Source: Kosakonia oryzendophytica (GTDB lineage Bacteria > Pseudomonadota > Gammaproteobacteria > Enterobacterales > Enterobacteriaceae). From it: 64,000 nt of DNA. Of this stretch, positions 50,791 through 61,788 are shown piece by piece. The stretch spans positions 44,514 to 108,513 of the forward strand of contig NZ_FMAY01000014.1 in assembly GCF_900094925.1 (NCBI RefSeq), given 5' to 3'. The position numbers and the translations under genes are program-made. The notes below the pieces were generated by a model. It did no database searches. It saw nothing but the letters and a program-made list of their open reading frames with translations, and had not been told where the DNA came from. Numbering within the stretch: position 1 is the stretch's first letter; the number at the start of each line of letters is the position of its first letter.

Positions 50791-52203
50791 TTACGGCGCC
50801 GGGTTCACCAGCAGCTGCCCTACCGAACCACGGTCGGTCATCTCCAGCGTCTGGCTTTGATACTGGAACGGGAAGTGCGGCCAGGAAGGCTGGCCGAACC
50901 ACACCAGCAGTTCCACCTGTCCGTCGATCCAGACAGTATCTTTCCAGCCCCGGTCCTCCGGGAATGGCATCGCACCGTTAACGTTGCGCACCAAAAACAT
51001 TACGCCTTCAATATGGAAGGATTGCGGCATCTCGGCGCGGACGGTCCAGCGCTCCCAGGTGCCTTGCTGCGTAGTGATATCGATCCGCTGCGGATCCCAT
51101 AACTGCCCGTTAATGCCCGGATCGCTGCCCAGCGTGATATCCCGGCTGCGGGTTGGTGTACCGGCCATAATCTCTGACGGCAGCAGACGCATGGGTAGTC
51201 TGTCCGTCACCAGCGGTAACAGCCCGGTTGGACGCAACGTCAACACCAGCGTCGAAATCAGGATGCTGGAGGGCTCGAAGAAACCGCGTACGCGATCCAT
51301 CAGGGTTGCCGCTTCGCCACAGGTGATCGACACTTCATCACCGTTGGTCATATCCACCAGCACCTCGCGGCGCTCCCCCGGTGCCAACGACAACTGCTTT
51401 ACTGATACCGGTGCGGGTAAAAAGCCCTGATCGCCGGCAATCACATGCAGTGCGCGACCATCACTCATTTGTAACTGGTAGCGCCGGGAGTTCGAGGCAT
51501 TTAACAGACGCAGTCGCACCCAGCCACGGGAAACATCCACATACGGGCTTTGCGCGCCGTTCACCAGCAACGTATCGCCGACAAAACCACCGCTACCGGG
51601 TTCGCTGTATTGCGGCGTACCGAAATTATCCAGCCGCTTATCCTGAATAATGACCGGGAAATCATCCACGCCGTAATGGTTCGGTATCGGTAACGACTTA
51701 CTGATCTCATCCTCCACCAGCCACATTCCCGCAAGGCCGTTATAGACCTGCTGCGCGGTGCGGTTCGGCGTATTGGCGTGATACCACAGCGTCCCGGCAT
51801 TCTGACGAATAGGCAGCACCGGTGCCCAGTCGTTATTGGCGGTCATCATGCGCGCTGCGCCACCAATCAGCGGCCCTGGCACCTGTAAACCACTGACGGT
51901 CATTGCCACGTTTTCCGCCAGTCGGTTGCTATAAATCAGTTTGACGTCATCACCGTTCCATACCCGGATCGTTGGCCCAAGATAACGCCCATTGATGCCG
52001 AAAACCTGGGCACGTGTACCGGTCGTGAATGACCAGTGCGTACGTTGCAGGGTAAGAAACAGCGGTTGCCCGCGACGGGATTCAAACAGAGGAGGAACGG
52101 GCAACTGCGGTTGTTGCCCGGCGGCATTTGCCCTCAGCGGCACCGCACCTGCACATAGCGCAACCCCGGATGCCTGAATAAACTGACGCCGACTGAGTGA
52201 CAT
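50791..52203 (-). CDS. ftsP: Cell division protein FtsP (SufI)
   Basis: Periplasmic protein of 470 residues that stabilises the divisome, mainly under stress; model Tat substrate. Start at MSLSRRQFIQ (ATG 52203), which gives the Tat signal SRRQFIQASGVALCAGAVPLRA. The body has the multicopper oxidase fold, but the copper motifs are gone: YHANT stands where HxH would be, and the C-terminal HCH motif is missing. This copper loss is a family feature. Followed downstream by ygiQ after a 130-base gap and preceded by plsC. Confidence 0.95.
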   Translation of the reverse strand: MSLSRRQFIQASGVALCAGAVPLRANAAGQQPQLPVPPLFESRRGQPLFLTLQRTHWSFTTGTRAQVFGINGRYLGPTIRVWNGDDVKLIYSNRLAENVAMTVSGLQVPGPLIGGAARMMTANNDWAPVLPIRQNAGTLWYHANTPNRTAQQVYNGLAGMWLVEDEISKSLPIPNHYGVDDFPVIIQDKRLDNFGTPQYSEPGSGGFVGDTLLVNGAQSPYVDVSRGWVRLRLLNASNSRRYQLQMSDGRALHVIAGDQGFLPAPVSVKQLSLAPGERREVLVDMTNGDEVSITCGEAATLMDRVRGFFEPSSILISTLVLTLRPTGLLPLVTDRLPMRLLPSEIMAGTPTRSRDITLGSDPGINGQLWDPQRIDITTQQGTWERWTVRAEMPQSFHIEGVMFLVRNVNGAMPFPEDRGWKDTVWIDGQVELLVWFGQPSWPHFPFQYQSQTLEMTDRGSVGQLLVNPAP

Positions 52204-52272
52204 ATTTGCTCCGTGTAACACTGACTCTTTGCCGCAAGCATCACTGTCTGCGGACTTATTAACAACAAAAGG

Positions 52273-53010
52273 TTAAACCCGACCGGCGGCTTCGCGTTCT
52301 GCAACTTCTTTATCGAGTTCCTCGATTTTCGTTGCCATCAATTCGCGGCAATGAGTTGCCAGCTCACGCACCTGATCTTTACCAAAGCGGGTGATATCAA
52401 TGGGCGGCAACATCTCAACGATAACCAACCCGTTGCGCAGGCGATTGAGTTTAATTTTGTTAGACGTCGTCGACACGCAGACCGGAATGATCGGCACACC
52501 GGCGGCAATCGCGGCATGAAACGCCCCGGTTTTAAACGGCAGCAAACCGCGACCGCGGCTACGGGTGCCTTCCGGAAACATCCAGATGGAAATATTGCGT
52601 TTCTGGATCTGCTTAACCACTTCGGCAATGGTGCCATGGGCTTTCGCACGGTTATTACGATCAATCAGCAGATTGCCGGTCAGCCAGTAAAGCTGACCAA
52701 AAAACGGGATCCACAACAGGCTCTTTTTACCCACGGTCACCGTTGGCGGTAGCACAATGTTGGATGCGGTCACCATGTCGAAGTTGTTCTGATGGTTCGC
52801 AATATAGATAGCATTGCCAAACTTCGCGGCATCCGGCGGCAGACGTTTTTCGACTTTCAAGCCGAAAACTGGCGCAAGGCGACCAAACATATGACCGAAG
52901 GTCGCAACATGTTTTGGATTACGTGGACTAAACAGGCAGTAAAGGGACCCGAATACGCACACCAGAATGGAATAAATAACAACGATGATTACGCGAAAAA
53001 TGAATAGCAT
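52273..53010 (-). CDS. plsC: 1-acyl-sn-glycerol-3-phosphate acyltransferase
   Basis: Makes phosphatidic acid from lysophosphatidic acid, an essential step of phospholipid synthesis at the inner membrane. 245 residues as in E. coli. N-terminal membrane helix (IFRVIIVVIYSILVCVFG), acyltransferase motif I NHQNNFDM (H-x4-D), and motif III FPEGTRSRGRG. A GNLLIDRNNR segment corresponds to motif II. Lies between parC and ftsP as in E. coli. Confidence 0.96.
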   Translation of the reverse strand: MLFIFRVIIVVIYSILVCVFGSLYCLFSPRNPKHVATFGHMFGRLAPVFGLKVEKRLPPDAAKFGNAIYIANHQNNFDMVTASNIVLPPTVTVGKKSLLWIPFFGQLYWLTGNLLIDRNNRAKAHGTIAEVVKQIQKRNISIWMFPEGTRSRGRGLLPFKTGAFHAAIAAGVPIIPVCVSTTSNKIKLNRLRNGLVIVEMLPPIDITRFGKDQVRELATHCRELMATKIEELDKEVAEREAAGRV

Positions 53011-53195
53011 AGCGACCTCTGAAGCCCATACCTTTGAGCATTATATACACGCCAGCAGCACTACGCTGAGGCTGGCGGCGCCACAATGAGCCATCAACTG
53101 GCCTGGGCTTTGTGTTATGCGGCCTTTAAAAAAGCGTATTGTTAATCGCAATTGCCGAATTAACAACGCTTTTACGGGAAATTTTAATGTAGAAA

Positions 53196-53225
53196 CGTGT
53201 CTCCCTCAGGGGCGATGGAGACACG
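53196..53225 (-). terminator. Terminator after parC
   Basis: Nine-base-pair stem CGTGTCTCC / GGAGACACG with a twelve-base loop, then TTTCT on the minus strand and CTTTT on the plus strand, eleven bases after the parC stop. Confidence 0.75.
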
Positions 53226-53235
53226 CTTTTGCGCC

Positions 53236-55494
53236 TTACTCTTCGCTGTCGCCCGTCGCCGGACGGGAAGGCGCATCAATCTCAACGCGATCGATACGCT
53301 GCAAACCGCGCATCAGCGTACCGCGGCGCCCGCGTTCGCCCTGCACTTTTTGCAGCTCTTCAGGACGCAGCTTGATTTTGCGTTTGCCGACATGGATGGT
53401 TAACGTGCTCTGCGGCGGCAACAGGTAGAGGTGCGCAAGCCCGTCGCTACCGTTTGCTGCATCCGCAGACGGGATGCCGATGATCTTGTTGCCTTTCCCT
53501 TTCGACAACTGCGGCAAATCGCTGACCGGGAACATCAGCATACGACCGGCGGTGGTGATGGCCAGCAGCATATCGTCATCGTTAACGATTTCCAGCGGCG
53601 GCATCACCCGCGCGTTATCCGGCAGGCTGATCAGCGTTTTACCGGCACGGTTGCGCGCCACCAGGTCGTTAAAGGTACACACAAAACCGTAACCCGCGTC
53701 CGACGCCATCAGCAGTTTCTGCTCATCGTTGCTCATCACCATATGCTCAACGGTCGCTCCCGGCGGCAGCGTCAGCTTACCGGTTAGCGGTTCGCCCTGA
53801 CCACGTGCGGACGGCAGCGTAATCGGGTCGATTGCGTAACTGCGTCCGGTGGAGTCGATGAACACCACCGGCTGGTTGCTCTTGCCTTTCGCCGACGCTT
53901 TCCAGCTATCACCGGCTTTGTAACTCAGTCCCTGCGCGTCAATGTCGTGGCCTTTGGCGCTACGCACCCAGCCCATTTGCGACAACACAATGGTCACCGG
54001 CTCAGACGGTTGCATATCGTGCTCGTTCATCGCTTTCGCTTCTTCGCGCTCATGCAACGGAGAACGGCGATCGTCGCCGAACGCATCGGCATCCGCCTGT
54101 AGCTCTTTCTTCAGCAGAGTGTTCATCTTGCGCTCAGAAGCGAGGATCGCTTGCAGTTGATCGCGCTCTTTCGCCAGATCATCCTGCTCACCACGGATCT
54201 TCATCTCTTCCAGTTTGGCAAGATGGCGCAGTTTTAACTCAAGGATCGCTTCCGCCTGCGTCTCGCTGATGCCAAAGCGTGACATCAGCACTGGCTTCGG
54301 TTCGTCCTCGGTACGAATGATTTCGATCACTTCGTCGATGTTGAGGAATGCCACCAGCAAACCTTCAAGGATATGCAGGCGTTTGAGGACTTTTTCCAGA
54401 CGGTGATTCAGGCGGCGGCGCACGGTGTCGCGGCGGAACGCCAGCCATTCGGTGAGGATCTCCAGCAGGTTTTTCACTGCCGGGCGGCCATCCAGACCGA
54501 TCATATTCAGGTTAATGCGGTAGCTCTTTTCCAGATCGGTGGTGGCGAACAGGTGGTTCATCACCTGCTCCATGTCCACGCGATTAGAACGCGGGACGAT
54601 CACCAGACGCGTCGGGTTTTCATGATCCGATTCGTCACGCAGATCGTCGACCATCGGCAATTTTTTATTGCGCATCTGAGCGGCGATTTGCTCCAGCACG
54701 CGTGCGCCGGAAACCTGGTGCGGCAGCGCGGTGATCACCACCGCGCCATCCTCTTTTTTCCAGACCGCGCGCATACGCACTGAACCGCGACCATTCTGGT
54801 AAATTTTGCGGATCTCGGCACGGGAGGTAATGATCTCTGCTTCAGTCGGGTAGTCCGGCCCCTGCACAATATCCAGCAACTGGTCGATCGTGGTTTTCGG
54901 CTGCTCAATCAGGGCAATAGCCGCATTAGCGACTTCGCGCAGGTTATGCGGTGGAATATCCGTCGCCATCCCTACTGCAATCCCGGTCGTGCCGTTCAGC
55001 AGGATATTCGGCAGGCGCGCAGGCAGCATTTTCGGCTCCTGCATCGTACCGTCGAAGTTCGGTACCCAATCAACGGTGCCCTGGCCCAGTTCGCTCAGCA
55101 GCAAATCGGCATATTTCGACAGGCGGGATTCGGTATAACGCATGGCGGCGAAGGACTTCGGATCATCCGGCGCCCCCCAGTTACCCTGCCCATCAACCAG
55201 CGGATAGCGGTAGGAGAACGGCTGCGCCATCAACACCATGGCTTCATAGCAGGCGCTGTCGCCGTGCGGGTGGTATTTACCCAGGACGTCGCCCACGGTA
55301 CGGGCGGATTTCTTAAATTTGGCGCTGGCGTTCAGCCCCAGTTCAGACATAGCGTAAACGATGCGGCGTTGAACAGGTTTCAGGCCATCACCGATAAACG
55401 GCAACGCACGGTCCATGATGACGTACATGGAGTAGTTCAGGTAGGCGTTTTCCGTAAATTCATGCAGCGCAAGGCGCTCTGCCATATCGCTCAT
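53236..55494 (-). CDS. parC: DNA topoisomerase IV subunit A
   Basis: Breaks and rejoins DNA to separate daughter chromosomes, with ParE. 752 residues, as in E. coli. The catalytic Tyr is residue 120 ([11 protein letters not shown]). The quinolone-determining region reads [12 protein letters not shown] with Ser80 and Glu84, the drug-susceptible forms. C-terminal beta-propeller with repeated DNA-wrapping blades (e.g. [17 protein letters not shown]). parE does not follow within the window; it is usually close to ygiN, but here another cluster takes that place. Confidence 0.97.
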   Translation of the reverse strand: MSDMAERLALHEFTENAYLNYSMYVIMDRALPFIGDGLKPVQRRIVYAMSELGLNASAKFKKSARTVGDVLGKYHPHGDSACYEAMVLMAQPFSYRYPLVDGQGNWGAPDDPKSFAAMRYTESRLSKYADLLLSELGQGTVDWVPNFDGTMQEPKMLPARLPNILLNGTTGIAVGMATDIPPHNLREVANAAIALIEQPKTTIDQLLDIVQGPDYPTEAEIITSRAEIRKIYQNGRGSVRMRAVWKKEDGAVVITALPHQVSGARVLEQIAAQMRNKKLPMVDDLRDESDHENPTRLVIVPRSNRVDMEQVMNHLFATTDLEKSYRINLNMIGLDGRPAVKNLLEILTEWLAFRRDTVRRRLNHRLEKVLKRLHILEGLLVAFLNIDEVIEIIRTEDEPKPVLMSRFGISETQAEAILELKLRHLAKLEEMKIRGEQDDLAKERDQLQAILASERKMNTLLKKELQADADAFGDDRRSPLHEREEAKAMNEHDMQPSEPVTIVLSQMGWVRSAKGHDIDAQGLSYKAGDSWKASAKGKSNQPVVFIDSTGRSYAIDPITLPSARGQGEPLTGKLTLPPGATVEHMVMSNDEQKLLMASDAGYGFVCTFNDLVARNRAGKTLISLPDNARVMPPLEIVNDDDMLLAITTAGRMLMFPVSDLPQLSKGKGNKIIGIPSADAANGSDGLAHLYLLPPQSTLTIHVGKRKIKLRPEELQKVQGERGRRGTLMRGLQRIDRVEIDAPSRPATGDSEE

Positions 55495-55612
55495 TAATCG
55501 TGATTCCTCAACGTATGTGCCCGCCTGTACGGCGGCAATATTGCCGCAGATACTACCCTATCTGCGGCGAGGAGTCATAGAGATGAGCGATTTTTTCACG
55601 CGCACCTGGCGC

Positions 55613-56002
55613 TTACTGGGCGACCTTACTGATCTCTTTTACATCGATTTCCACCGAGTTCCAGTCTTTATCCACTTCTCCCTGGATCTCCACCACATCC
55701 TGTGGCCCGACTGTCACGCCATTCCAGCGTTTACGGTTGATATCCACATTGATGGTACCGGTGGCATCTTTGAATAAATAGGTATCGTCGGAAACGCGCT
55801 CAACGATGTTCCCCCGCAACGTAACCCAGGCATCGTCCCGCAGCGACTTCACGCTCTCAACGGTGGCTTTGCTACCGTTCGGCCCGGTAAAACCCCCACT
55901 CTGCTGAGAGGCACCTGGGCCGGTAAACCCACCCTGATTCGCGGCGAAGGCCGGTGCGGAACATAACGCAAATACGGCAATAATGGCGGCGATCTTTTTC
56001 AT
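55613..56002 (-). CDS. ygiW: YgiW, periplasmic BOF-domain stress protein
   Basis: 129-residue periplasmic protein with a signal peptide ([19 protein letters not shown], cleaved before ANQGG) and a bacterial OB-fold domain ([30 protein letters not shown], in part). N-terminal mature part has two GGFTGP repeats. In E. coli and Salmonella (VisP) it is linked to stress tolerance and is regulated with QseBC. Divergent from qseB. Confidence 0.93.
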   Translation of the reverse strand: MKKIAAIIAVFALCSAPAFAANQGGFTGPGASQQSGGFTGPNGSKATVESVKSLRDDAWVTLRGNIVERVSDDTYLFKDATGTINVDINRKRWNGVTVGPQDVVEIQGEVDKDWNSVEIDVKEISKVAQ

Positions 56003-56050
56003 TTTGTCTCTCCCTTTTCCTGTGGTTTGCGACCATTTAACCGGTCATTC

Positions 56051-56067
56051 CTTAACGACTTCTTAAC
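56051..56067. promoter_or_regulatory. QseB/PmrA-type direct repeat
   Basis: CTTAAC-GACTT-CTTAAC, two hexamers with five bases between, agreeing with the YTTAAK-N5-YTTAAK box except in the last base of each. It lies between ygiW and qseB, about 90 bases before the qseB start, where autoregulation is known in E. coli. Confidence 0.7.
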
Positions 56068-56149
56068 GGGAAAAAAGATAATTTTTCGCTGTACATTGCC
56101 TGTCGCCAACGGGTTTACTGCCCATAACAGGGTGATGAAAGGAGGCATT

Positions 56150-56809
56150 GTGCGCATTTTACTGATTGAAGATGACACGCTCATCGGCGACGGCATTAAA
56201 ACCGGACTCAGCAAAAAGGGATTTAGCGTCGACTGGTTCACGGACGGCAAACAAGGGAAAGCGGCGCTGTTTACCGCCCCTTATGACGCGGTGATCCTCG
56301 ATTTAACGCTCCCCGGTATCGATGGCCTCGACATTCTGCGCGACTGGCGCGAACAACAACGCGCCGAACCGGTGCTGATCCTGACCGCCCGCGATGCCCT
56401 TGATCAACGAGTGGAAGGGCTGCGCCTGGGTGCGGATGATTATTTGTGCAAACCGTTTGCGCTGATCGAAGTGGCCGCCCGACTGGAAGCCCTGATTCGC
56501 CGTACACACGGACAAACGCAAAATACGCTGCGCCACGGCGGGGTGATGCTGGATCCCGGCAGCCTGGTCGCCACATTGAATGGCGAAACGCTGGCACTCA
56601 AACCGAAGGAGTTCGCCCTGCTGGAACTGTTACTGCGCAACGCCGGTCGCGTACTGCCGCGTAAACTCATCGAAGAGAAGCTCTATAACTGGGATGACGA
56701 TGTCACCAGTAATGCCGTGGAGGTGCATGTGCACCACTTGCGACGCAAACTGGGCAGCCACTTTATCTGCACGGTTCACGGCATCGGTTACACCCTGGGA
56801 GAAGCATGA
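56150..56809 (+). CDS. qseB: Response regulator QseB
   Basis: OmpR-type response regulator of 219 residues, matching E. coli. GTG 56150 preceded by GGAGG is the right start; an upstream reading frame adds 41 codons that are not conserved. Receiver domain with LLIEDD, phospho-acceptor Asp51 in VILDLTLPG, Lys in PVLILTA-linked region; C-terminal winged helix ([24 protein letters not shown], in part). Regulates motility and virulence genes in relation to QseC signals. Overlaps qseC by four bases. Confidence 0.96.
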   Translation: MRILLIEDDTLIGDGIKTGLSKKGFSVDWFTDGKQGKAALFTAPYDAVILDLTLPGIDGLDILRDWREQQRAEPVLILTARDALDQRVEGLRLGADDYLCKPFALIEVAARLEALIRRTHGQTQNTLRHGGVMLDPGSLVATLNGETLALKPKEFALLELLLRNAGRVLPRKLIEEKLYNWDDDVTSNAVEVHVHHLRRKLGSHFICTVHGIGYTLGEA

Positions 56810-58152
56810 AACGCACCCGCCCGTTGAGTCTGCGCCTGCGCCTGACGTTACTGTTTTTACTGTTATCGCTCGCAGCCTGGCTGTGCGCCAGCCTGGTTGC
56901 CTGGCAGCAGACCCGTGATAAGCTCGACAAGCTGTTCGACACCCAGCAAATGCTGTTCGCCAAGCGCCTGAGCGTTATGGAGTTTGAACAACTGCAAAGC
57001 GCCGCGCCGCAGATCGCGAAGAAAAAGGTGAAGCATGGCCATCTCGACGATGATGCGCTGGCGTTCGCCATCTATTCGACAGACGGCAAAATGCTGCTGC
57101 ATGATGGCGCGAACGGCAAAGAGATCCCCTATAACTATCGGCGCGAAGGGTTTGATAACGGCCATCTGCGCGATGATGATGACTCGTGGCGCTTTCTGTG
57201 GCTCACCGCTGAAAACAAGCGCTTTCGCATTGTTGTCGGTCAGGAGTGGGATTATCGCCAGGAGATGGCGCTGGAGATTATAACCTCACAACTCACGCCG
57301 TGGCTTGTCGCCTTGCCGTTGATGCTGATTCTGCTGATTGTTCTCCTGAGTCTGGAGCTGCGCCCGCTGAAAAAACTGGCGCTGTCGCTGCGCGCACGCG
57401 CGCCGGATCTCGCCGAACCGTTGCCAGACGACGGTGTACCCCGTGAAGTGCGTCCGCTGGTGGAGGCGCTGAACCAGCTCTTTGCCCGCACTCATACGAT
57501 GATGCAGCGCGAGCGGCGTTTCACCTCCGATGCCGCCCATGAGCTACGTAGTCCGCTGGCGGCGCTGAAAGTGCAGACCGACGTCGCCCAGCTTTCCGAT
57601 GACGATCCTATTGATCGGCAAAAAGCGCTGGCTCAGTTACATACGGGAATCGATCGCGCTGCCCGTCTGGTGGATCAGTTACTGACGCTGTCACGGCTCG
57701 ACTCACTGGATAATCTTGACGATCTCGAACCCATCTCACTGGCTGCGCTGCTGCAATCCGCGGTAATGGATAATTACCATCCGGCGCAGCAGGCCGGCAT
57801 TGATGTCCGTCTGCATCTCCATGACAACACCGTCAGCCGCCAGGGTCAGCCCTTGTTACTCAGCCTGCTGGTACGTAATCTGCTGGACAACGCCATTCGT
57901 TATAGCCCGGCGGGCAGTACCGTGGATGTTACGCTCGATGCCCATTGTTTTAGCGTAAGGGATAATGGTCCAGGCATTAGCGAAGAAGCGCTGGCACGTA
58001 TTGGCGAACGTTTCTATCGCCCGCCCGGCCAGAGCGAAACCGGCAGCGGGTTGGGCCTGTCGATTGTGCAGCGCATTGCCAGGCTGCATCACATGACGGT
58101 GACATTCGGTAATCATCCGCAGGGGGGGTTTATCGCGCGGGTCAGTTGGTAG
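56806..58152 (+). CDS. qseC: Sensor histidine kinase QseC
   Basis: 448-residue inner-membrane kinase (449 in E. coli). Two membrane helices ([21 protein letters not shown] and [18 protein letters not shown]), periplasmic sensor between them, HAMP-like linker, dimerisation helix with the phospho-acceptor His in [16 protein letters not shown], and ATP domain with [13 protein letters not shown] and DNGPGI. It phosphorylates QseB; reported to respond to autoinducer-3 and catecholamines in E. coli. Confidence 0.96.
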   Translation: MKRTRPLSLRLRLTLLFLLLSLAAWLCASLVAWQQTRDKLDKLFDTQQMLFAKRLSVMEFEQLQSAAPQIAKKKVKHGHLDDDALAFAIYSTDGKMLLHDGANGKEIPYNYRREGFDNGHLRDDDDSWRFLWLTAENKRFRIVVGQEWDYRQEMALEIITSQLTPWLVALPLMLILLIVLLSLELRPLKKLALSLRARAPDLAEPLPDDGVPREVRPLVEALNQLFARTHTMMQRERRFTSDAAHELRSPLAALKVQTDVAQLSDDDPIDRQKALAQLHTGIDRAARLVDQLLTLSRLDSLDNLDDLEPISLAALLQSAVMDNYHPAQQAGIDVRLHLHDNTVSRQGQPLLLSLLVRNLLDNAIRYSPAGSTVDVTLDAHCFSVRDNGPGISEEALARIGERFYRPPGQSETGSGLGLSIVQRIARLHHMTVTFGNHPQGGFIARVSW

Positions 58153-58258
58153 CGGCATTATTGCTGTAAAAGCAAAAGTCTTTGCACTTTTTGCCAATTT
58201 AACCGCACCGTCGATCAGGATACCATGGCCCGCAAACGTATTTCGCTGAGGAATTCCC

Positions 58259-58840
58259 ATGAGCAATATTCTGATTATCAATGGCGCGAAGCAATTCGCA
58301 CACTCAAAAGGTCAACTGAATGACACCCTGACCGAGGTCGCGGAAAGTTTTCTGCGCGACGTCGGGCATGATGTTCGCACCGTCCGCGCCGACGGTGAGT
58401 ATGACGTAAAAGAAGAAGTGCAGAACTTCCTGTGGGCAGACACTATCATCTGGCAGATGCCCGGCTGGTGGATGGGCGCGCCCTGGACGGTGAAAAAATA
58501 TATGGATGATGTCTTCACCGAAGGCCACGGTACACTCTACGCCAGCGATGGCCGTACCCGTTCCGATGCGTCAAAAAAATACGGTTCCGGCGGCCTGATT
58601 CAAGGCAAAACCTATATGTTGTCACTGACCTGGAACGCGCCAATGGAAGCGTTCACCGATAAAGAACAATTCTTCCACGGTGTCGGCGTAGACGGCGTCT
58701 ATCTGCCCTTTCACAAGGCAAATCAATTCCTTGGCATGGACGCGCTGCCAACCTTTATCACCAATGATGTGATTAAAATGCCGGACGTCCCGCGTTATAT
58801 CGCAGAATATCGCAAGCATCTGACAGAGATTTTTGCTTAA
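58259..58840 (+). CDS. mdaB: NADPH quinone reductase MdaB
   Basis: Flavodoxin-fold quinone reductase (FAD) that reduces quinones by two electrons, keeping the quinol pool and limiting oxidative stress. 193 residues; opening SNILIINGAKQFAHSKGQLN and the middle MPGWWMGAPWTVKKYMDDVF are family marks. Followed 34 bases later by ygiN; the pair is an operon in E. coli as well. Confidence 0.96.
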   Translation: MSNILIINGAKQFAHSKGQLNDTLTEVAESFLRDVGHDVRTVRADGEYDVKEEVQNFLWADTIIWQMPGWWMGAPWTVKKYMDDVFTEGHGTLYASDGRTRSDASKKYGSGGLIQGKTYMLSLTWNAPMEAFTDKEQFFHGVGVDGVYLPFHKANQFLGMDALPTFITNDVIKMPDVPRYIAEYRKHLTEIFA

Positions 58841-58874
58841 CTGTGAAGCTGGACTTATAGGGAGTAGGTTAATC

Positions 58875-59189
58875 ATGTTGACAGTAATTGCAGAAATCCG
58901 TACCCGTCCAGGGCAACATCATCGCCAGGCGGTGCTCGATCAGTTCGCGAAGATAGTGCCGGTGGTATTGCAGGAAGAGGGATGTCATGGCTATGCGCCG
59001 CTGGTGGATCACGCCGCGAACGTGAGCTTTCAAACCACCGCACCGGACTCCATCATGATGGTGGAAGTGTGGGAAAGCGTGGCGCACCTTGAAGCCCATC
59101 TGCAAACGCCGCATATGAAAGCGTGGAGCGAAGCAGTAAAAGGCGATGTACTGGAAACCCATATCCGTATTCTGGAAGCGGGTCTCTGA
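58875..59189 (+). CDS. ygiN: Quinol monooxygenase YgiN
   Basis: Small antibiotic-biosynthesis-monooxygenase (ABM) fold protein that re-oxidises quinols, with MdaB forming a quinone redox cycle. 104 residues from ATG 58875; opening MLTVIAEIRTRPGQHHRQAV. Same operon as mdaB. This is the last gene that fits E. coli order; parE would be next in E. coli. Confidence 0.94.
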   Translation: MLTVIAEIRTRPGQHHRQAVLDQFAKIVPVVLQEEGCHGYAPLVDHAANVSFQTTAPDSIMMVEVWESVAHLEAHLQTPHMKAWSEAVKGDVLETHIRILEAGL

Positions 59190-59200
59190 ACGTTGTCTTC

Positions 59201-59222
59201 CCCTCTCCCTGACGGGAGAGGG
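59201..59222. repeat. Perfect palindrome after ygiN
   Basis: Nine-base-pair stem CCCTCTCCC / GGGAGAGGG with TGAC loop between convergent stops. There is no T run. Such short palindromes are common between enterobacterial genes and may protect mRNA ends. Confidence 0.7.
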
Positions 59223-59231
59223 ATGTGTTGC

Positions 59232-60422
59232 CTACCAGTACAGTTTCCAGCTTTGCGAAAACCGCGCCAGCGCCTCCACATAGAAATAATCCCCCCAGCT
59301 ACTGCACTCATCCACCCCTTTATTGCTCGCCAGATGGTAAACCGAATGCTTGAGTAGTCCGTTCGTGGCCTCGTTTTTTCCCGCCAGGTAGTGTTTACCT
59401 AACGATGACATGATCTGCATGGCCCACTGCTGGTAACGCGCGCGATCCGGGTCCGTCACTGGCAGGTGTTTGATCAGCTCCAGCAAACCGCACACGGCAA
59501 TCGCGGCCGACGAAGAGTCCCGCAGCGCATCGGTACCCACCAGCGCCAAATCCCAATGGCAGACCGCATCGTCCGGTAAGCGGTTGAGAAAATAGTTAGC
59601 CAGCCGTTTCGATAGCGCCACCATCTCACGGTCGCCGGTATAAATGAAACTCAGCAGAAAACCATAGATCCCCCACGCCTGCCCGCGCGACCAGCATGAG
59701 TCATCCGCATAACCTTGCTGCGTATTGCCGTAGCGAGGCGCGCCGGTTTTTACATCCATATAGTAAGTATGGAAGGTGGATGCATCTTCGCGGATCAGGT
59801 ATTTCGCCGCCTGCTTCACGTGGGCTACAGCCGCATCGGCAAAACGCCGATCCCCGGTTTGCTCCGTTGCCCAATAGAGCAGCGGCAGGTTCATGTTGCA
59901 GTCGATGATCATACGACCCGCCTGCTCCGGATCCGCGAGATCGCCCCACGCCTGGATGATCTGCGCCTTTTGGTGGAAGCGTTCCAACAGTGCTTCCGCC
60001 GCCAGCAATGCAAAACCCCGCGCGTCCCGGTTGCCGGTCAACCGCCAGCCCGCCACGCAGGAGAGCGTGTATAAAAAGCCCAAATCGTGAGTGTTAGTAT
60101 CATGACGCCCGGCGATGCGCGCGCCGAAAGAGCGCACATGCCGCTCCGCCAGCGCACGAAAGGGTTCCTCACCGCTCATCTCCCACGCCAGCCATAATTG
60201 CCCGGTCCAGAAACTGGTGGTCCACTCGATATTATCGGTTAACGGATAATATCCCCGCACGCAGGTTTCAGCCGGGAACTTATCGCCGAATTCCGTTAAA
60301 TGGCGGCGAATCAGTTCAAGGGTATGCGCCCGCGCCGTCTCCAGTTCATCTTTAAAGGTCTGCGCATCAATTTTGGTGCCGGGATAATCGCGTAACGTTT
60401 CCTCAACGAGGTTACTTAACAT
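59232..60422 (-). CDS. GH88 unsaturated glucuronyl hydrolase
   Basis: 396 residues with the (alpha/alpha)6 barrel pattern of family GH88, which cuts unsaturated uronic acid from the ends of oligosaccharides left by polysaccharide lyases. Likely catalytic or active-site Asp residues sit in HDLGF (near 110) and DCNMNLP (near 170), in the positions of UGL Asp88 and Asp149; SSWGDYFYVEAL is the conserved end. No signal peptide, so it acts in the cytoplasm on imported oligosaccharides. Last gene of a three-gene run with the symporter and the DUF2264 protein. Substrate (pectic, glycosaminoglycan or other) unproven. Confidence 0.88.
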   Translation of the reverse strand: MLSNLVEETLRDYPGTKIDAQTFKDELETARAHTLELIRRHLTEFGDKFPAETCVRGYYPLTDNIEWTTSFWTGQLWLAWEMSGEEPFRALAERHVRSFGARIAGRHDTNTHDLGFLYTLSCVAGWRLTGNRDARGFALLAAEALLERFHQKAQIIQAWGDLADPEQAGRMIIDCNMNLPLLYWATEQTGDRRFADAAVAHVKQAAKYLIREDASTFHTYYMDVKTGAPRYGNTQQGYADDSCWSRGQAWGIYGFLLSFIYTGDREMVALSKRLANYFLNRLPDDAVCHWDLALVGTDALRDSSSAAIAVCGLLELIKHLPVTDPDRARYQQWAMQIMSSLGKHYLAGKNEATNGLLKHSVYHLASNKGVDECSSWGDYFYVEALARFSQSWKLYW

Positions 60423-60461
60423 ATTTCGGTTCCTTCTTTTTACAGATAATTAGCGCAGCCA

Positions 60462-61730
60462 TTAACGCGTCACATTATTGCGGGCAATATCCAGCGAACC
60501 GCTCTGCCGCCATTTGCTCTGGCACGCGGATAACGTAAACAGCGAGACAAGCGTAAACAGCAGCGCAATCCCGCCCATAATGATGTAGGTATTTTCAAAA
60601 CCGATGCGGTCATACAAAATCCCGGCGGGTGAGGAAACCACCACGTTGCCGACATACAGCATGGCCTGATAACCAAGTAAATACATGGTCGCATTCACGC
60701 GTTTATCAAAATGCTCAGCGATATATTTAAATACCGACACCAGCAGCAGGCAGATTTCCAGGCCGTACAGCGGTTTTAATACCGAAATCAGCAGATGCGA
60801 TTCGCACAGCCCGGAGATGATTAACCGCGCCCCCACCACCATGCCGACAATCAGCAACCCACGCTTAGCGCCAATAAAATTCACAAACAGCGGGATCACC
60901 ATATACATCACGAACTCCATGCCGGACTGGACCGTTCCCAGATAACCAAAGACGGCATTGCCCTGATGGACATCATCAAAGAAGGTCACAAAATAGCGGG
61001 AGAACTGCTGCTCGGCGATAAACATCATCCATGCCACACCGGCTACATACAGGCAGAACGCCCAGAATTTGCGGTTACGAAGCAGCACATAGACATCCGC
61101 CGGAACGATCTTCTCTTTGGTCAGCACCTCATTGGCATGGGCAGAGTGGACATTCACTTTCAGGCTTAACAACACCGCCAGCATCACCAGCGAAGCAACC
61201 GATCCCATCATAAAGTTATAGGCGGGCGAGAGATTAAACAGCAGGCCGGAAAACGAGGATGCCACCGCCCAGCCAAGCGACCCCCACATGCGAATCTGAC
61301 CAAATTCCATACCGTTTAAACGGCTGTAGCGATCGGTATAAGACTCGCAGGCGGCCACTCCCGCATACCAGGCAAAACTTAAATAGATTGCCCCGACAAT
61401 AATTCCCAGCAACGTATTCGACATTAATAACGGCTGATAAACATAAATAAAAAACGGTGCCATTAATGCCGACATCAGCACCACAAAATAGAGCAGATAT
61501 TTGCTCATACCGATTTTATCGAGGATATAGCCGTAAATCGGTTTCAGGATCACGGAGAAAATACCGTTCACGGCAAATACCGTACCAATGACCGTGCCGC
61601 TCAGGTTGGCTTTTTGTCCTAACCAGATAGCCAGCAGCCCAATACTGGCCGACCAGGTAAAGAAATAGAGAAAGATAAATGTGCTGATTTTGTAATATTC
61701 AGTTTTAGGGTTGATGGCTGTCTTTTCCAT
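60462..61730 (-). CDS. Oligosaccharide:H+ symporter, LacY-like MFS
   Basis: Inner-membrane carrier of 422 residues with twelve predicted spans. It belongs to the LacY / RafB / RhiT type: FFTWSASIGLLAIWL in helix 1, YGYILDKIG in loop 2-3 (the MFS motif) and FGQIRMWGSLGWAVA in helix 5, as for LacY. Imports the oligosaccharide for the GH88 enzyme. Preceded by GAGGATAGT. The spacing to the GH88 gene is 39 bases. Confidence 0.87.
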   Translation of the reverse strand: MEKTAINPKTEYYKISTFIFLYFFTWSASIGLLAIWLGQKANLSGTVIGTVFAVNGIFSVILKPIYGYILDKIGMSKYLLYFVVLMSALMAPFFIYVYQPLLMSNTLLGIIVGAIYLSFAWYAGVAACESYTDRYSRLNGMEFGQIRMWGSLGWAVASSFSGLLFNLSPAYNFMMGSVASLVMLAVLLSLKVNVHSAHANEVLTKEKIVPADVYVLLRNRKFWAFCLYVAGVAWMMFIAEQQFSRYFVTFFDDVHQGNAVFGYLGTVQSGMEFVMYMVIPLFVNFIGAKRGLLIVGMVVGARLIISGLCESHLLISVLKPLYGLEICLLLVSVFKYIAEHFDKRVNATMYLLGYQAMLYVGNVVVSSPAGILYDRIGFENTYIIMGGIALLFTLVSLFTLSACQSKWRQSGSLDIARNNVTR

Positions 61731-61788
61731 ACTATCCTCGGCGAAAGCATGTAGGGTTCAGAGTTCGGCATCCGGTAATAACCGGGAA

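Noticed and set aside
53458-55300. Quinolone-resistance change in parC
   Set aside because: Ser80 and Glu84 are the susceptible residues; nothing unusual.
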